Assembly: GCA_018902385.1 (NCBI GenBank)
Contig: JABSSW010000046.1
Location: forward strand, 322,258-386,257
Direction of reading: 5' to 3'
Length of the DNA stretch: 64,000 nucleotides
From: Physcia stellaris
Taxonomy: Eukaryota > Ascomycota > Lecanoromycetes > Caliciales > Physciaceae
Shown here: positions 1 through 12,250 of the stretch, piece by piece
Numbering within the stretch: position 1 is the stretch's first letter
How the letters are laid out: each line of letters opens with the position of its first letter
The notes under the pieces: model-generated
The model's database searches: none
The model's input: only the letters and a program-made list of their open reading frames with translations
Told to the model about the DNA's origin: nothing
Translations under genes and position numbers: made by a program

Positions 1-482
1 AGATCTCGACGGATCTATCTCGGCGTCGCGATCAATGGAGAGCATCGACAATCGAGCCTTCCCGACTTTGTCGTCTCTTGTTGTCATCAATCGGAGACTT
101 CGTCATCTGTTTTTGTTGTTGTTTTAGCAGCCGCCCTGGCGCGATTATCTAAGCGAAAGATGAGATATTAGGGTTATTTTAGGGTTGAAGGCCATTGAAT
201 TTTAACAGCAGACAGCAACGAGAGTACTGAATTACCGTGAGGAAGATTGACAGGAAAAAATGGAACATGTTGGCTGTTTATTTAGTGCTACCGTATGCAT
301 GAGAAAACCCATGCCTGATCAAACGTTGGGTTGTACTTTGCTGGGACTCAAGGAATCGCATGTACATCAGAATTAGATATCTCGAGCAATACCTATGAGT
401 GACCATGACTCCGTAGCATCAGTTTAATCTCGAAATTACTTAAACAACGGTCTAAAACTCTTCTCTATGTTCTATCTACAAC
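1..482. other. Flanking non-coding sequence
   Basis: No supported gene. It lies downstream of the minus-strand gene ending at 483 and probably carries its 3' UTR. I see no repeat or RNA gene. Confidence 0.5.
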
Positions 483-3400
483 CTACTCTTCATCATCGTC
501 TGGGCTCTCAAACAGGTCCTCTAGATCATCATCCGGCTCTTCCTCGTCGGCTGCGCCTTCATCCTCTTCAGGGGGACGCTTGACGGCATAACCTCGGGGA
601 TGATCCTCCTCGTCCGATGGAGTTGCGTCTGGTATGTGCTCAGGAGGTTTTTTGCCAGCAAATTGAGGGTGTTTGCCCGCGAAATGTGGGTGTTTGCCGC
701 GAGGGGCTGGGGGCCGGTCATCGTCCTCGTCTTCATCCTCGGTTTGGTCTGGTATATTTTTAGGAAGACGTTTGCCGGCACGAGGTGGTCGCCGAATGTT
801 CGCTGACGCTGCTTCATTATCCTCTGTGTCATCTACATCACCGATCTTGTCCTGACTCAAGGGCGCTTTGGGGGCTTGGCTCGCCTGACCTCCTGACGTG
901 CCTGTCCACGTGACTCTAGGAAACGACCAATACCAATAAGTAGACGACTTATTTACCTTTGGGCCGTTCTCTTGGTCTTCGCTGCTTCTGGCACTCTCGC
1001 TGGTTTCTTGGCTCTTGACTATCGTTGCGTCTTCATCGACGTCTTCGACCGCACCCTCCGCTTCATCCGATCGGTCACTCCTATCACTTTGTTGATCTTG
1101 ATCGCTCTCAGCATCTTCATCATATCCATCTGCCTTACTCTCTTCGGTGCTGCTTCTTGGGTCATTCTCATCGTACTGAGTCTCTTGGTCGTTGTCGTCA
1201 TCCTCGCCCTGATCTCTTTCAGTCTCCCCGTCGCTCACGTCATCGAGCTTGGGACGTTTCCCACGTTTAGGACTGGAGGTGGGCTTTCCGTCATTGCCGC
1301 TATCCTCTGCAATCTGGTCAGCCCGTCTTTTCTTCTGGCGCTTGGTCATCAACGGAGTGTCGGACGAGCTTGATGGAGTTTTGGCTCTCGAGCTAGAACG
1401 TGTTGCAGGCTTGCCTGGCGGTCCGCCAGATGAACTGGAAGGGGTTCGCGCTCTCGAGCTAGAACGTGTTGCGGGCTTGCTTGTCGCCTTCTTGGTTGAA
1501 GATACTGAGCTTGAACTCTTTGGGCTTCGGCGACGTCCTGACCTTTCTGTAGGCTTTGTGATACCTCGAGGTGATGGAGTGGTAGTTCGTGAACTTCGAT
1601 TTATGGGAGGTTTCTTTACCGGCTTTTTAGTCGTTGGCGATACAGCTTTAGTCTTGCCGGTAGTCTCCTTAACCTTGCCCGTCGATGCTTTTGTGGGTTT
1701 TGTAATGCCTCTGGGTGGTGGAGTGGTAGTCCGTGGACTGCGACGGAGGGGAGGTGTTTTTTCCGGCTGCTGAGTCGTTGGCGATCTAGCCTTGGTCTTA
1801 TCGGTGGTTTCCTTGACCTTTCCCGTCGCTGCTTTTGTGGGCTTTGTGATACCTCTAGGCGGTGGAGTGGTAGTTCGTGGACTTCGACGAAGAGGAGGAG
1901 AACCCGAAAAACTTGGACTCTTGGGGCTTGAGCGGCTTCCAGACTTCCACGGTGGCTTTGTGATACCTCTGGGGGATGGAGTGGTAGTCCTTGGACTTCG
2001 ACGAAGGGGAGGGGACTCTGGCAAGCTTGAGCTCCTGGGGCTTGGCCGTTTTCCAGTCTTGCTTGTCGACGCTTTGGTCGTTGACGTTGAAGCTTTGGTC
2101 TTGCTTGTAGTTGCCTTGACCCTCCCTCCTGCGGCACTTGTAGAAGCAAGTACTTCAATGTCTTCTTCCTCTTCCGCTTCCTGTTCAGGCTCGTCTTCTT
2201 TATCCTGCTTGGTCTTCGATTTCTGTGTTGTGCCTGTCGTAGCTTTACCTTTGCCCTTTGCACCTTTGCCCGTACTCTTTGGTTCCTTGGTAGGCGTCGT
2301 TCCTGTCCCATCCTCGTCTTGCAACTTCACAGCCCCAACCGGTTCCTCACCGTCAGGAAACTCGGGCGGTACGTACGTTGGGTAAGGCTCTTTAGCTAAT
2401 ACAACCTGGCGAGTACGTTCGTGGGTGGTATGTTCAAAAGTATAGCGATAACCCTCCGTGGAATTCCAAGATGTCACGTAGTGTTCCAATCCTCCGCGAA
2501 ATAGAAGCATCGCACCAGACTGATAACCATCGAGGCAAAGCCCAAGATCTGGTAGACACATTTGACCCCCTGTTTTCTGTTAGCTCCCTGTCATTTCCCG
2601 ATTGGATTTTTCTTTACCTTCAAACTCGCCAAGATGAACCAACCCTGTCAAGCCGCCTACCCAATCCTTCGCATCCTTGTGCACGTTCGCGTCACTATTT
2701 ATGTCGTATATTCGAAGAGAGTATGTCTCTGGTCGGTCTTCGTTGGTGGGCGGTAGCCGAGCAAACTTGGGCGACCGTCTGTAAACCTCACGATACTGTT
2801 CCCGGAGCTTAGGATCCCATACGCCAAACCAGAAGTCGAGGAGCTTTGTTATCACGCCTCCAGTATTCTCTAGGTAATGCAAGAGTACTTGTCTAGCACC
2901 AGCCGTGTTCTGTAAAGAATCGCTAGTTTCCACGATGGGTTGTTCTTCACCGTCAATTGCGTGCCAATGGCCGTAGTGGTCGGTACCGATATAGTTATGT
3001 TGCTTGGGGGACTGGACGCTTGCATCTGATGTCTTTGTGTCTGGCGTCTCTACCCCTACTCCCTTCGCTTCTGACTTCTTGCCCCCTGAAATACGAAGCT
3101 TGTCTGTTTGTGGTTTGGGCTTCTTGATATGCTTATAGAAATGCATCGTGTCAGTCTCCATCCTTTCTTTGACCCATGGCTGATGTTTGAAGGCGTCCTG
3201 AATAGCCTCAGGAACGAGAAAGGCAATGACTTTGTCGTTTCTGTCAACCAAGACAGTGATCTTATCTTTTGGTGTCCGACGTAGTAGACTGAGGTCGTCA
3301 ACGTCATCAGACACAATCTGGTTTAGTTTGGCTTGGTAGACTCGATTTGCTTTGATATCAGCTCTCCAGCCTTTCCAAGCGCTTACAATCTTTATCAAGA

Positions 3401-4382
3401 TCCCCTGAGTCGTGTGGGCAGATTGGGTCTTGTCGTCTTGCGGGTATTTCTTTGGATCCTTACCCATGTACTGGTCAAACGTCCTTTCGAGCCCTGACCA
3501 CCACTGTTTCTTGTCGGCATCTTCTCCCACGCAAATCAACTTGTCATCCACAATGTCAAGCTGGGCTTTGGGTTCTAATAAATTTGCGGACTTCTTCTTG
3601 CCCTTGTCATTCTTTGGGTAGGCTTTCCCAAAACCATCCTTGTCCTTCTCCACGTCCAATGCAAGGTAATGCTGGGCTAGTGCCATCTGCCGAGCTTTCA
3701 AAGGCGGTTCCTGGATTGCTTTATCTTTGGAAAGGCTGTTGGCTTCTTGTAGTTCCTTTACTCTGGTCTCTTTTTTAGTCTTTAGTCGTGCAGAGATCTG
3801 GCTATTCTCGAATCGTCTTTCCGCATCCCAGTCGATTTGGAGGAACTTCTCCCAATGAACCTCATAGCCGTGCCATTGAAACTCTGTGATTTCAACCTCC
3901 CCTTTCTCTTCACGAGTCTTCTCAGTTGACTTCGCGTAGGCCTTCCGAATGTCTTTGAATATGCGACGTTCACACACATCTTGGTTTTCATTCTGTCGTC
4001 TAAGGGTACCCTCGTAGGGATCAGGTTTCACTTCCCATACGAACTCGCCCGTGAATATCTAATAAACACGTCAGTTACAAGCTGGAAGCTTTGCTGCGGG
4101 GGTTTCTCATACAGCTTTATCTGCCGCGTCTTTCGCCGTTGTTTGCCCACTTTTGTCTTCGGCTTTCTTTCCTTTTGCCTTGCTCCCCTTACCCTTCTTC
4201 GTGCTCGTAGGTTGGTCGACATCTAGATCGCCATTTCCATCCTTGGTCCCGATTTCAGCCTCCTCAAGATCTTCGTTCTCTGCATCGTCTCTTTCAGGTT
4301 CAACAATCTCACCCTCTTCGAGTTCTTCAACATCCTCAACCTCTGGCTTTTGCTTACTAGGCTCACGTTTGCTTCGCGCCAT
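483..4382 (-). CDS. 2OG-Fe(II) oxygenase-like protein with long charged repetitive tail
   Basis: Three exons, 4382-4113, 4058-2618 and 2548-483, give a 1258-aa protein. The introns are 54 and 69 bp (GTATGA..TAG; GTAAAG..CAG with GCTAAC branch). Residues about 545-615, split by intron 2, look like the double-stranded beta-helix core of fungal 2OG-Fe(II) dioxygenase-like domains: an HxD pair (H550, D552), then a GG-L-G stretch, 'FRGGLEHYVTSW' with distal H593, and R605 in 'GYRYTFEHTTHE', where the 2-oxoglutarate-binding Arg would sit. The first 90 residues are Glu/Lys-rich and probably disordered. Residues about 640-1258 are Ser/Thr/Pro/Lys-rich, with a 20-residue motif repeated four times, then a strongly acidic end. 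This suggests a nuclear or chromatin-associated protein, which is inference. The substrate is unknown. The splice sites are convincing; the oxygenase call rests on motif spacing only. Confidence 0.75.
1550..2012 (-). repeat. Four-copy coding repeat in the oxygenase-like gene
   Basis: Four imperfect copies of a motif close to PPLRRSPRTTTPPPRGITKP begin near residues 750, 788, 836 and 884, separated by 38-48 residues of Ser/Lys/Thr-rich linker. A second, shorter duplication (KPATRSSSRA-TPSSSS, two copies) follows at about residues 927-967. Such SPR/TTP-rich repeats resemble kinase-target or DNA-contacting tails, but no function can be read from them. Confidence 0.8.
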
Positions 4383-5506
4383 GTTTGATCTATCCTAGGA
4401 ACGTGAAATGCGGAATTTCCGGCCATTGCGGGCAGTGCCATACTCAAGTACGGGTACAAAGGACAACTAAAAAACAAGGGAGCGCTCATATCGACGGAAG
4501 CGGAGGAGAAACAGATAGGAGAAGGGTAAATTGGGGATGAATGCGGTGGACTGTGACAATGAATTGATCGGAAGAAAGACAATTGCTATGCCGTTAAGGA
4601 ATAGAGCTGAATCTAATTGAGACTATTTCCGCATGCGGAGTATGTTGAACGTACAATAAGAGAGCGCGACAAGGGAATCAGACTCAGAGGGAGATAGCAG
4701 CACATAGGCAACGAGCAATGCCCCCTAAAGAGACGCATTGGAGATATTTTGCGAACCTGGAAGAAGAGTGTCCTGTGATACTCGGCTGCTTCCTAGTATC
4801 AATGATGAATAACAACTAATTACGCTTTCCCCCTTGTGGGACTTTGCGGACGACTCTTCTGGAATGTACGCTAGTCCGATCCGGAAGGAGATGAGGGTCG
4901 ACGCCCGTCTCGGAACTTATGACAGTCTTCACCATACCTTTCTATACTCTTACTGCAGCGTACCTGTCCTCTGTGTTCGCAGTAGTCCTAAGACCATCTC
5001 AAGGGGCATTGCTAATGAGCACGCACTGCGATGGTGGTGCTGCTTACTCACACGTCTTCTTGTAGGTCCCGTCCAAGAACATGCTCAGCATGATTGATAC
5101 GTTGTCTGTATTCATGATACTTAGGTGATGACAAGAGTTGAAGGACAAGCAGGCGAGATAGGAAGGATTAAGTTGTTTGTGAAGAGGTTGGTGAGGTTGG
5201 GAATAGACCGGCCCGTCGGAAAGGATCTCCGAACTTCCGAAGTCGCGAACCTGTCAAATCGCGACTTCGGGTACCTGCAGCGTGCACAGGAGAACAAATT
5301 CAACAAAATGCGCCTGACGATGATACGCAGCCACCACCCAATAGACTCCGACCTTCCACATGCGATACATGTGATCGCAATGGTTCGGGGATTCACATGT
5401 GAGAAGACTTCTACCATGTCTTTAGACCTACTCCCCTAGGGATTGATTCCCTTTGCATTCTCTCATTCTCTCATCTCCTGTCTTCAGCAAGCCTGACCCT
5501 TTCGAG
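4383..5506. other. Divergent intergenic region
   Basis: This separates the head-to-head oxygenase-like and methyltransferase genes and should hold both promoters. The only marked feature is the 12-bp perfect inverted repeat at 5237-5270. Short open frames here have no coding signature that I recognise. Confidence 0.4.
5237..5270. repeat. Perfect 12-bp inverted repeat upstream of methyltransferase
   Basis: CCGAAGTCGCGA at 5237-5248 is followed, after a 10-nt spacer, by its exact reverse complement TCGCGACTTCGG at 5259-5270. It lies about 240 bp upstream of the methyltransferase ATG at 5507. It could be a dyad binding site for a dimeric (for example Zn2Cys6) regulator or an RNA hairpin; neither can be told from sequence. 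Confidence 0.6.
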
Positions 5507-7231
5507 ATGACATCAAACAGTCATACAAACGGCCATATATCCGCCTCGGACTCACCAAAAGCCCAGATCAGTGCAACTGAAGAAGACGACCATACCGAGC
5601 TCGCCAAGCAATACCGAACCCCATCCCCCGAGCCTGTCACCTCTTTCACGGCGCTCAAGGAGCGGATTAGACATCATTATGAGCTCGCATCGGAATATTA
5701 CTACTCCCTCTGGTATGGTGTTGCATCTCTTTTTCCTCATCTGTGCATCTTCCATGCAGTATCTTATAATCCTCCCATCTTCATCCCAAATGCAACCCCT
5801 TCCCAATTACCACAACAAAGCCCACTCATTTCTCCTCGTCCTCCCCACCCCTCGTGTCTCCCACTCCAAGCCACATTTCCCCCCGCCTCATCTCTTCAAC
5901 ACTTCTAAATCTCCATCCAAATCCCAGGGGCGAACACATCCACCACGGCTACTGGAACCCCCCCACATCCACCATCCCCAAAGAAACCGCCCAAACAGCC
6001 CTAATCGACCTCCTCCTCTCGCGCTCCGGCCTACCCTCCCCCTCCCACCAAAAAGAAGCTCTCCGCATCCTAGACGTAGGCTGCGGCCTCGGCGGCACGG
6101 CGCGCTATCTAGCCCTCAACCACGGCGCTGAGGTGCTCGGCATCACGATCAGCGGGCACCAGGTTGAGATGGCGCGGAGGTTGTCTAGGGATGCTGCTGC
6201 TAAAGCTAAACCCACGCCAGAGGGAAGAAAAATCGATGAGATTCAGCAAACGGAGAAGCCCGATGGCGCAATCGTGCTCGGTCGAGGATCAGTGAAATTT
6301 CTGGAACTCGATGCGGAGACTATGGGTGAGTATTTCTCCTCCTCCCACTCCAAAGAATCAACTGGGGAAGGGAAGCGCTTCGACGCACTCTGGATCTCGG
6401 AAGCCCTGAGCCATTTCCCGGACAAGCCCCTCTTCTTCCAGAACGCATTCTCTGTATTAGCACAAGGCGGCAGATTGGTCATTGCGGATTGGTTCAAAGC
6501 GGAGGGGTTGGGGAGGGAGGCAGTGGAGGCGGATATCAAGCCTATTGAAGGTATGTATGCAAATTCCCACTCTTCTTGGTTTCTAGAGGCCTGCGGAGTT
6601 CGAAAGTACCTGGGTTACCGCAACGGCAGAGCGACGAGAACCTCATGTACAGGACCAATGGCTGATAGATAGACAAACAGACGGCATGCTCCTCCCCCCC
6701 CTGCGCACGCAACCCGAATACATCACCATGGCCCAACAAGCCGGCTTCGAGATCTTCTCCGACCCATTGGATATCAGCCAGAATGTTGCCAAGACCTGGT
6801 ACGTCCCCTCCCCCCTCCCTCCATATAAAACCCCCAAAGAGATCTCCCTCCCCCTTTCCATTCCCCCATCCCATCACCCCTTCCCATTTCCCTTCCCGCA
6901 GTCTTACCAAAATCCTACTTTAGGGATCTATCCTGGACCCTAATCCAATCCCCCACCCTCTGGGCCTTCGCCTTCTCCCAAGGCCGTGATGGAATCGCTT
7001 TTTTACAGGCGTTTAGGGCTATGAGGAGGGGGTATCGGAATGGGACTTTTCGGTATGGGGTTGTCGTTTTTGAGAGGGGGTTAGTCTGGCTGGGGGGAGG
7101 GGGAGATAAAGACCAAAAACTCTCTCGCCCGCCCATTCCCAATCAGATTTATCGTGACGAGTGATAAGGAGGAAGGGATTAGGATGTTGAAATATTGGAA
7201 GACGAGATTAGATATAAGGAAAAAAGGTTGA
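5507..7231 (+). CDS. Class I SAM-dependent methyltransferase (tocopherol/sterol-MT-like)
   Basis: Predicted exons are 5507-5712, 5928-6550, 6681-6798, 6924-7079 and 7147-7231, giving 395 aa. Residues 70-78 (GEHIHHGYW) match the substrate-pocket entry seen in gamma-tocopherol, sterol and cyclopropane-type methyltransferases. Motif I is ILDVGCGLGG at 116-125, followed by 'VLGITISGHQVEMA', then the motif IV region 'FDALWISEALSHF' and 'LAQGGRLVIADWF'. The C-terminus ends in an 'AMRRGYRNGTFRYGVVVF' block common in fungal members. I chose ATG 5507; an in-frame ATG at 5453 is possible. The first intron (215 bp) is long for this window. The last intron (7080-7146) is optional: without it the frame stops at 7164. 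Probably cytosolic; the methyl acceptor is unknown. Confidence 0.8.
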
Positions 7232-7927
7232 GAGTATGATGCTGAATATATAGAACACTAGACCTAGATGATTATATGAGAATCGGATTGATAGCTCTTC
7301 AACATTGGGCATATCTATGGCGCTATCATAGGCCTAAGTCCATTATAGTGTTCACAAGGCTAAGTAAATAATATAAATGTTGATAATTGTCTCAGCTACT
7401 CAGACCCCTGGCTATTCAAAAAGCCAGCATTGTGTAGGATAAGGTAGATGCTCGAGCCCTGCGACGCTTCGGCTACACGGCCCGAGACAAGTTGATAGCG
7501 TGAAGCCCAAAAATCGAATCGAACCAAGCTCTTCCATGCCTCCATCACTCTCCCTTTCCGCCCTCCCCAGTCAAATACCATGGCTGTCTACCAACGAAGG
7601 ACTCGGACAGATATGCATATTAACCCCTCCCCCTAGTATATCAAGACTGAGATGAATCCCCTACTGGTGATGAGATCTTTGATTTATTCCGACCGACAAG
7701 AAATAGATCACGGGGGTTGGAACGACATTCAGAGTAGCATGAGGAAAAGTATGAAGGTGAGATTTGAAAAGGTCATATAAGAAACAGAAGAATTGCATGG
7801 GTATCTATCTATCTTTTCTAGCGACTCTACTATCACGTTTCTCAGTGGTAGTACAATCCTATCCTTGTCACAACGCCTTGCCTTAGCCAACACCATCCAC
7901 TCGAACAGAGGAGAAAGATGGGCGTCG
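7232..7927. other. Intergenic, convergent
   Basis: Sits between the 3' ends of the methyltransferase and the sedolisin genes. No gene, repeat or RNA seen. Confidence 0.5.
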
Positions 7928-10004
7928 CTACCAGCGATAATGATACGTTCCATTCCCAGTCCCATTTCCATACGCCGGGCCAGTTCCATCGTCCAAGGCC
8001 GCAGCGCTGACGAGGGGGAAATACTATAACCAAGTATTAGTATCCATTCACTAGCAGTCTTGTGTACCCAGAAAAGGGAGGAGGAAAGACTCACCGGCGT
8101 CCCGAACCCAGTAACAGCATCCCACCCCACGGTAGCCGGAAACCCATCCCCTCCGCACCCAATCGCGCTCCCAGCCACAACGTCCTTGAACGCGGCTCCC
8201 AGTTTCTCATAAAGACACGGATTCAGAAATCCCAGTACCGGTTTCCCAGCAGCGATCAGCTTGTCATTGACTAAAGACAGGACAGCAGCCGCAGCAGGGG
8301 TGGATGCGCTAGTGCCGTCCAGTAGCTGCAGCATCCCATGCCATATCGTGATGAATGACTGGCCTTGGGCAGAGATATCAGGATAGCCACGTCCGGAGGC
8401 GTTATACAGTCCACTGAACTGCGATCCGAGACTTGAGATATAGGGTAGTACGGCGGAATCTTGGTATTGGGGACGTGGGAAGTAGTTGGAGAAACCTCCA
8501 CCGCTCGTAAAACCATTGCCAGGATCATGCGCCGCGACCTCGGGGGCGAAATCCTTGGTTGCACCTACGGAAGTGACAAAGGGGCAACCGTCGGGAAAGG
8601 AAGGAAGGAAGGTCGAGGTGTTTTTGCCGTCGTTGGAGATGCAAGTCCCCGTGCGCCCGACCCCATTATCGCCGCTGGCACAGAGAAAGGTTATGCCGCG
8701 CGCGCCGAGCTGTGCGAACTGGTTGCAGACGGCGCGGGCGTAGGAGAGGGGTACCGTTTGCTCGTCGTCGCCGTAGGAGGAGGAAATTACTTGTGGGATA
8801 TGCTTTTCGGCAAGTATGTATTGGAGCCACTCTAGATAGGGCTGGAATGTATGAGTCTGTGTGCTAGGAAGGGACGCGGAGAAGGGAATCATACCTCGTT
8901 CGTGTCTGTGGGACTAGCAGCGTCGGGTTGGAAAGGAGGCATACCGCCTGTGTTGTATGCAATCAGCGGTGTAGGGTAGGCGATTCCGAGGATGGTCTCT
9001 GCATCCAAGTTGCCCTCCACATCCTTCCCGGCCGATAATTGTGTGAGGTTGTCAGGTGTCTGCTGGTTGTCGGCTCCGTTGATCTGCTCAATGCCGAAAG
9101 AGTAGGCGGCATCAGCGGCCTCAGGACGGTACTTTTGCAGAAAGATGGAGACATCCGAGCGATTACTGGTCTCGCCGAGATAATTGGTGAGTCCGATCTG
9201 GTTCATACCAGGCACCTTCGGGGTATAGTCAATTGTTCCGTAAAGAGTGCGGAGACAGGTGGGTGTAAGGCCGCTCGGATTGCAAGCTTGAGCGACTGTG
9301 AGACCCTTGTGTGGCGCAATATATTCCACGCTCTTCATGAACTCTTTTCCAATCTCCGATACGGGCTTTGTCATGAAGGTGCGACGACGGGCGTCCGGGC
9401 GGAAGAAGGAGTTGGTAGGCTGGATGGTTTCGATGTGGCTGTGAAGGTGGGTTGGCAGAGACCATGAAGGCGCGCGGATGATATGGGTACCATCCTCATG
9501 CTTGTAGATGGAGTATCGGGTATCGAGCAAGCGCTCGATGGCAATAACAGGTAGCTTGACGGTAATCCAATCCTTCGCAGGTGTGTAGCTCAGCTTAGCG
9601 GTATCGATATTGTGGCTTCGCAGCCAGTCGTGAGCTTGCTCGAGGGCATCATCGCACGGCTTGACCAGCTCATTGACTTCGGCGGAGCTCAAGTGTTTAC
9701 CAAAGCGGGGATGGGAAGGAGTGGACACTATTGAATAGCTGATTAGTATGGAATGATCGATCTGTAGTGTGTATGTGATACCTTCGTAGAGCTGCCTCTC
9801 AAGTTCCTCGAATCTGTCCTGCTTCAAGCCAATATTGAGGTTGATCCAGTGCTCGGCGGGCGCAGGTCCAACTCTTGTCCATTTCGCGGGCACACGGTGG
9901 GAGTCCTTGACGGCGTAGGAATAGCGGCCGTGAAGAGGGGAGGTGAGGGCAACGTCTGCAGTAAGGGAGACTGCGAGCAGAAGTATAGAAGTGACGACCT
10001 TCAT
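7928..10004 (-). CDS. Secreted sedolisin (tripeptidyl-peptidase-like, S53)
   Basis: Four exons, 10004-9782, 9727-8895, 8841-8095 and 8023-7928, give 632 aa. A signal peptide (MKVVTSILLLAVSLTADVA) supports ATG 10004; an upstream in-frame ATG at 10028 would add eight residues. A pro-kumamolisin domain follows ('YEVSTPSHPRFGKHLS' at about 73-88). The catalytic set of family S53 is present: E312 and D316 in 'VEGNLDAETILG', oxyanion Asp410 in 'ASGDNGVG' and nucleophile Ser530 in 'DGTSASTP'. The last intron has a TACTAAT branch site, and splicing gives the usual 'TGFGTPYFP' end followed by a short Gly/Asn tail. The enzyme should act outside the cell at acidic pH, removing tripeptides from N-termini or cutting internally; sedolisins do both. 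It appears intact. Confidence 0.9.
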
Positions 10005-11256
10005 GTTGACGTGAGCAATAGAAACCAACGAACGAGAGTGAGGTAGAGAGAGAAAGGGACAGTGGATGGAGGGGGAAGAAATACTGAAGTATCAAATGAC
10101 TGTTAATCAGTCACTTGAGATTTCTCTCGTCATTCTCCAGCTGCTGTGACAGGAGACTGTGCGACAAGGGGACGCGCTTTCCCGTGACTTCTCCATAGGG
10201 AATGTTGATTCATCTCGAAACTCTGTGAATTCCCCCGGCAGGAAGAGGCGGCGTTGAGGGATGCTGGACGGCAAGGTATATCTTGGGATTGCTGAGACAT
10301 GATTGATGTTTATCAGCTGCGGCGACAACAAAGAAAGCGGAAGGAGAGAGAGGGAATGGATCGACATGGATGAGATGAGGGTCGAAGAGAAGGAGAATTG
10401 AACGATATAGACAGCTCGGTTCGGGGTTACGTTGTGCCGAGACACGCTTGCTGTGTTGAGCCTAGCGTCATATGAGTCATCACAAGGAGAGGCGCGAATC
10501 AATCATTGATCCGGCCATGGATTCTCCTGCTTTCTGATGCTTTTTGAGTAGTGCTCATGTTCTCAATTTGTACTATTTTCTCGGTCCAGTTTTGACCACC
10601 CAGGTCTCTGGTCTGGGCCTTCGTATGTCATCTTGAAGCTACCAATCCCGCCGTCCTGACGTTGTGCTACTGCAGAATATCTGGATTTCGGACTCGTGTA
10701 TTTCAGGCGCCGCAGAACCGACGGAGACGGTGTCTGGGGGACTCTTCGAAGACCGCTCAGACAGTTGCGGTACAGATTTTTCACCACTCCCGTGGAACGT
10801 GCTTGCGTATGACTCGACGGCGGTGTCATGAACGTCTCGCGAAAGATACCGTAGTTCTTTCCAGTTCGTCTCAGGCTCCTCATCTTTCGGTTGGACGAAC
10901 ACTGTTCCCAGTGGATGTATCATTTGTGGGTTTGCTTCGCTTGTTTCCTAATCAAACTCTCCACTAGACTTCGGTCGGTCACAAGGAGGGAGAACTAGGC
11001 AGAAATTTCAAATTGCGAGACTCGGAAAAGAATTACAAGACAAAGCAGCGAGCTAGATAGCATCAAGAAATAGAGGATGTTTCACTGGCGGGTAGGTTTG
11101 CTGCATGTAGCCTTCCGCTGTCTATACCAATGACCTTTCGTGCTCTGCAAAGAGTAAAACTGGATGAACACAGCCCCTCATCTTGTACGAGTTCGAGCTA
11201 TTCCAAATTCCTTCTCTTGTGACGCCTGATTACCCAGGGTACAGTTTTGTTTTGTC
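10005..11256. other. Intergenic region with unassigned short frames
   Basis: Holds the sedolisin promoter. A minus-strand 94-codon frame (10639-10923) has a Ser/Glu-rich composition like a receptor C-terminal tail, but nothing upstream extends it. I do not call a gene. Confidence 0.35.
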
Positions 11257-12250
11257 ATGTCAGGTATCGAGGTAGCTGGCATTGCGCCTGCCGGTTTCCC
11301 TGTTGTCTCTCAATGGACTATCCTATTTCCTGGAAGGTGTATAGAAAACCAAACAGTGGTGACGATAACTTATTAATCTTCAAAGTTATGCCTCTAACAA
11401 CAAGGCTTAACGAGTTAATTATCTCGATTCGTTTGAGGGGCTCTTTATGCGGATTGTTGAGTCTGATGCGGGGATGCATCATCTGTCTGCTGCCCTTGAA
11501 GTCTTCACCCTGCGCAATCCAGAATACGAGCATCAGCTACGGCAACGTCTTGGTCGCTCATTGAGTATCTGACCCGGATCTGTCACATTGATGGCCGAAA
11601 CCCTGTGCTCGATATGCCGCAAGCTGGGGGTAAGTGAAAACATAGTTCCGGCGAGCGAAGTTTATCTTAACTTTGGAAGGGTAGCTGACAGGCCTGAGCA
11701 CACTAATTGAAACCTCAAGAAATGCTTACTGACTAGATCAGACTGTGGAGCAAACAATCCATTATAGAAAGGAAGATCCAACGCTTGAGAATTACACCCT
11801 GGCAAGATCCCCAACCTAGCAGAGAAATGGGGTTTCCTGATTGACGAGAGTAATTGCGGCCCGAAGCATTACTTGTATCTTTCAGATACCTCTTCGCCTG
11901 TCAAAGCAAAGTCAACCTACTTTTGCTTTTACCATTAGAGTGGCTCGCCAACGCACAATTCGTTGCTTTGTGGTCGATGGATTGTCTTTGGCTGCACGAC
12001 GAAGGTATAGAAATCACTCTCAGCAAAATCTTGAATATACCCGTCAACGATTCACCTTCAGGCAGAATTCTCAAGAGAAAACGCCTCGATGTTGCCTTCA
12101 CACTAGCATCCAGCGTCTTACAGCTGGATGGAACCTCAAGGCTTGGACCACGCTGGAGTACTCGGGATACTTGTTCCACAGCACCTCCAGCGCATCTCCT
12201 ACGCTTCTGTTTCTGGGAGAATTTCGATGCTTCTAAGGAATGGGGTTGAG
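11257..12250 (+). pseudogene. Decayed DUF7580-type gene
   Basis: Pieces in changing frames match, in order, the fungal DUF7580 family. They are a start like 'MSGIEVAGIAPAGFPVV' at 11257, 'NPEYEHQLRQRLGRS' near 11510-11560, 'GFLIDESN' near 11830, and the best-preserved block (11980-12245) with 'ITLSKIL', 'RLDVAFTLASSVLQL' and 'LGPRWSTRDT'. Several stops and frame changes break it, so it is not a working gene as read. DUF7580 proteins often carry HeLo-like or prion-inhibition N-termini and are linked to fungal non-self recognition; that link comes from family knowledge, not from this sequence. Confidence 0.55.

Noticed and set aside
1019-2385. Long plus-strand and alternate-frame open frames across the first gene
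   Set aside because: They are shadows of the repetitive minus-strand gene; their composition mirrors the repeat and no splice or domain logic supports them.
5125-5439. 104-codon plus-strand frame
   Set aside because: It contains the perfect inverted repeat, has no domain, and lies where the methyltransferase promoter should be.
7490-7530. tRNA-like B-box resemblance (GGTTCGATTCG on the minus strand)
   Set aside because: No matching A-box or cloverleaf could be drawn.
10563-10923. Overlapping minus-strand frames resembling a receptor tail
   Set aside because: No membrane segments or exons upstream; too short to call.
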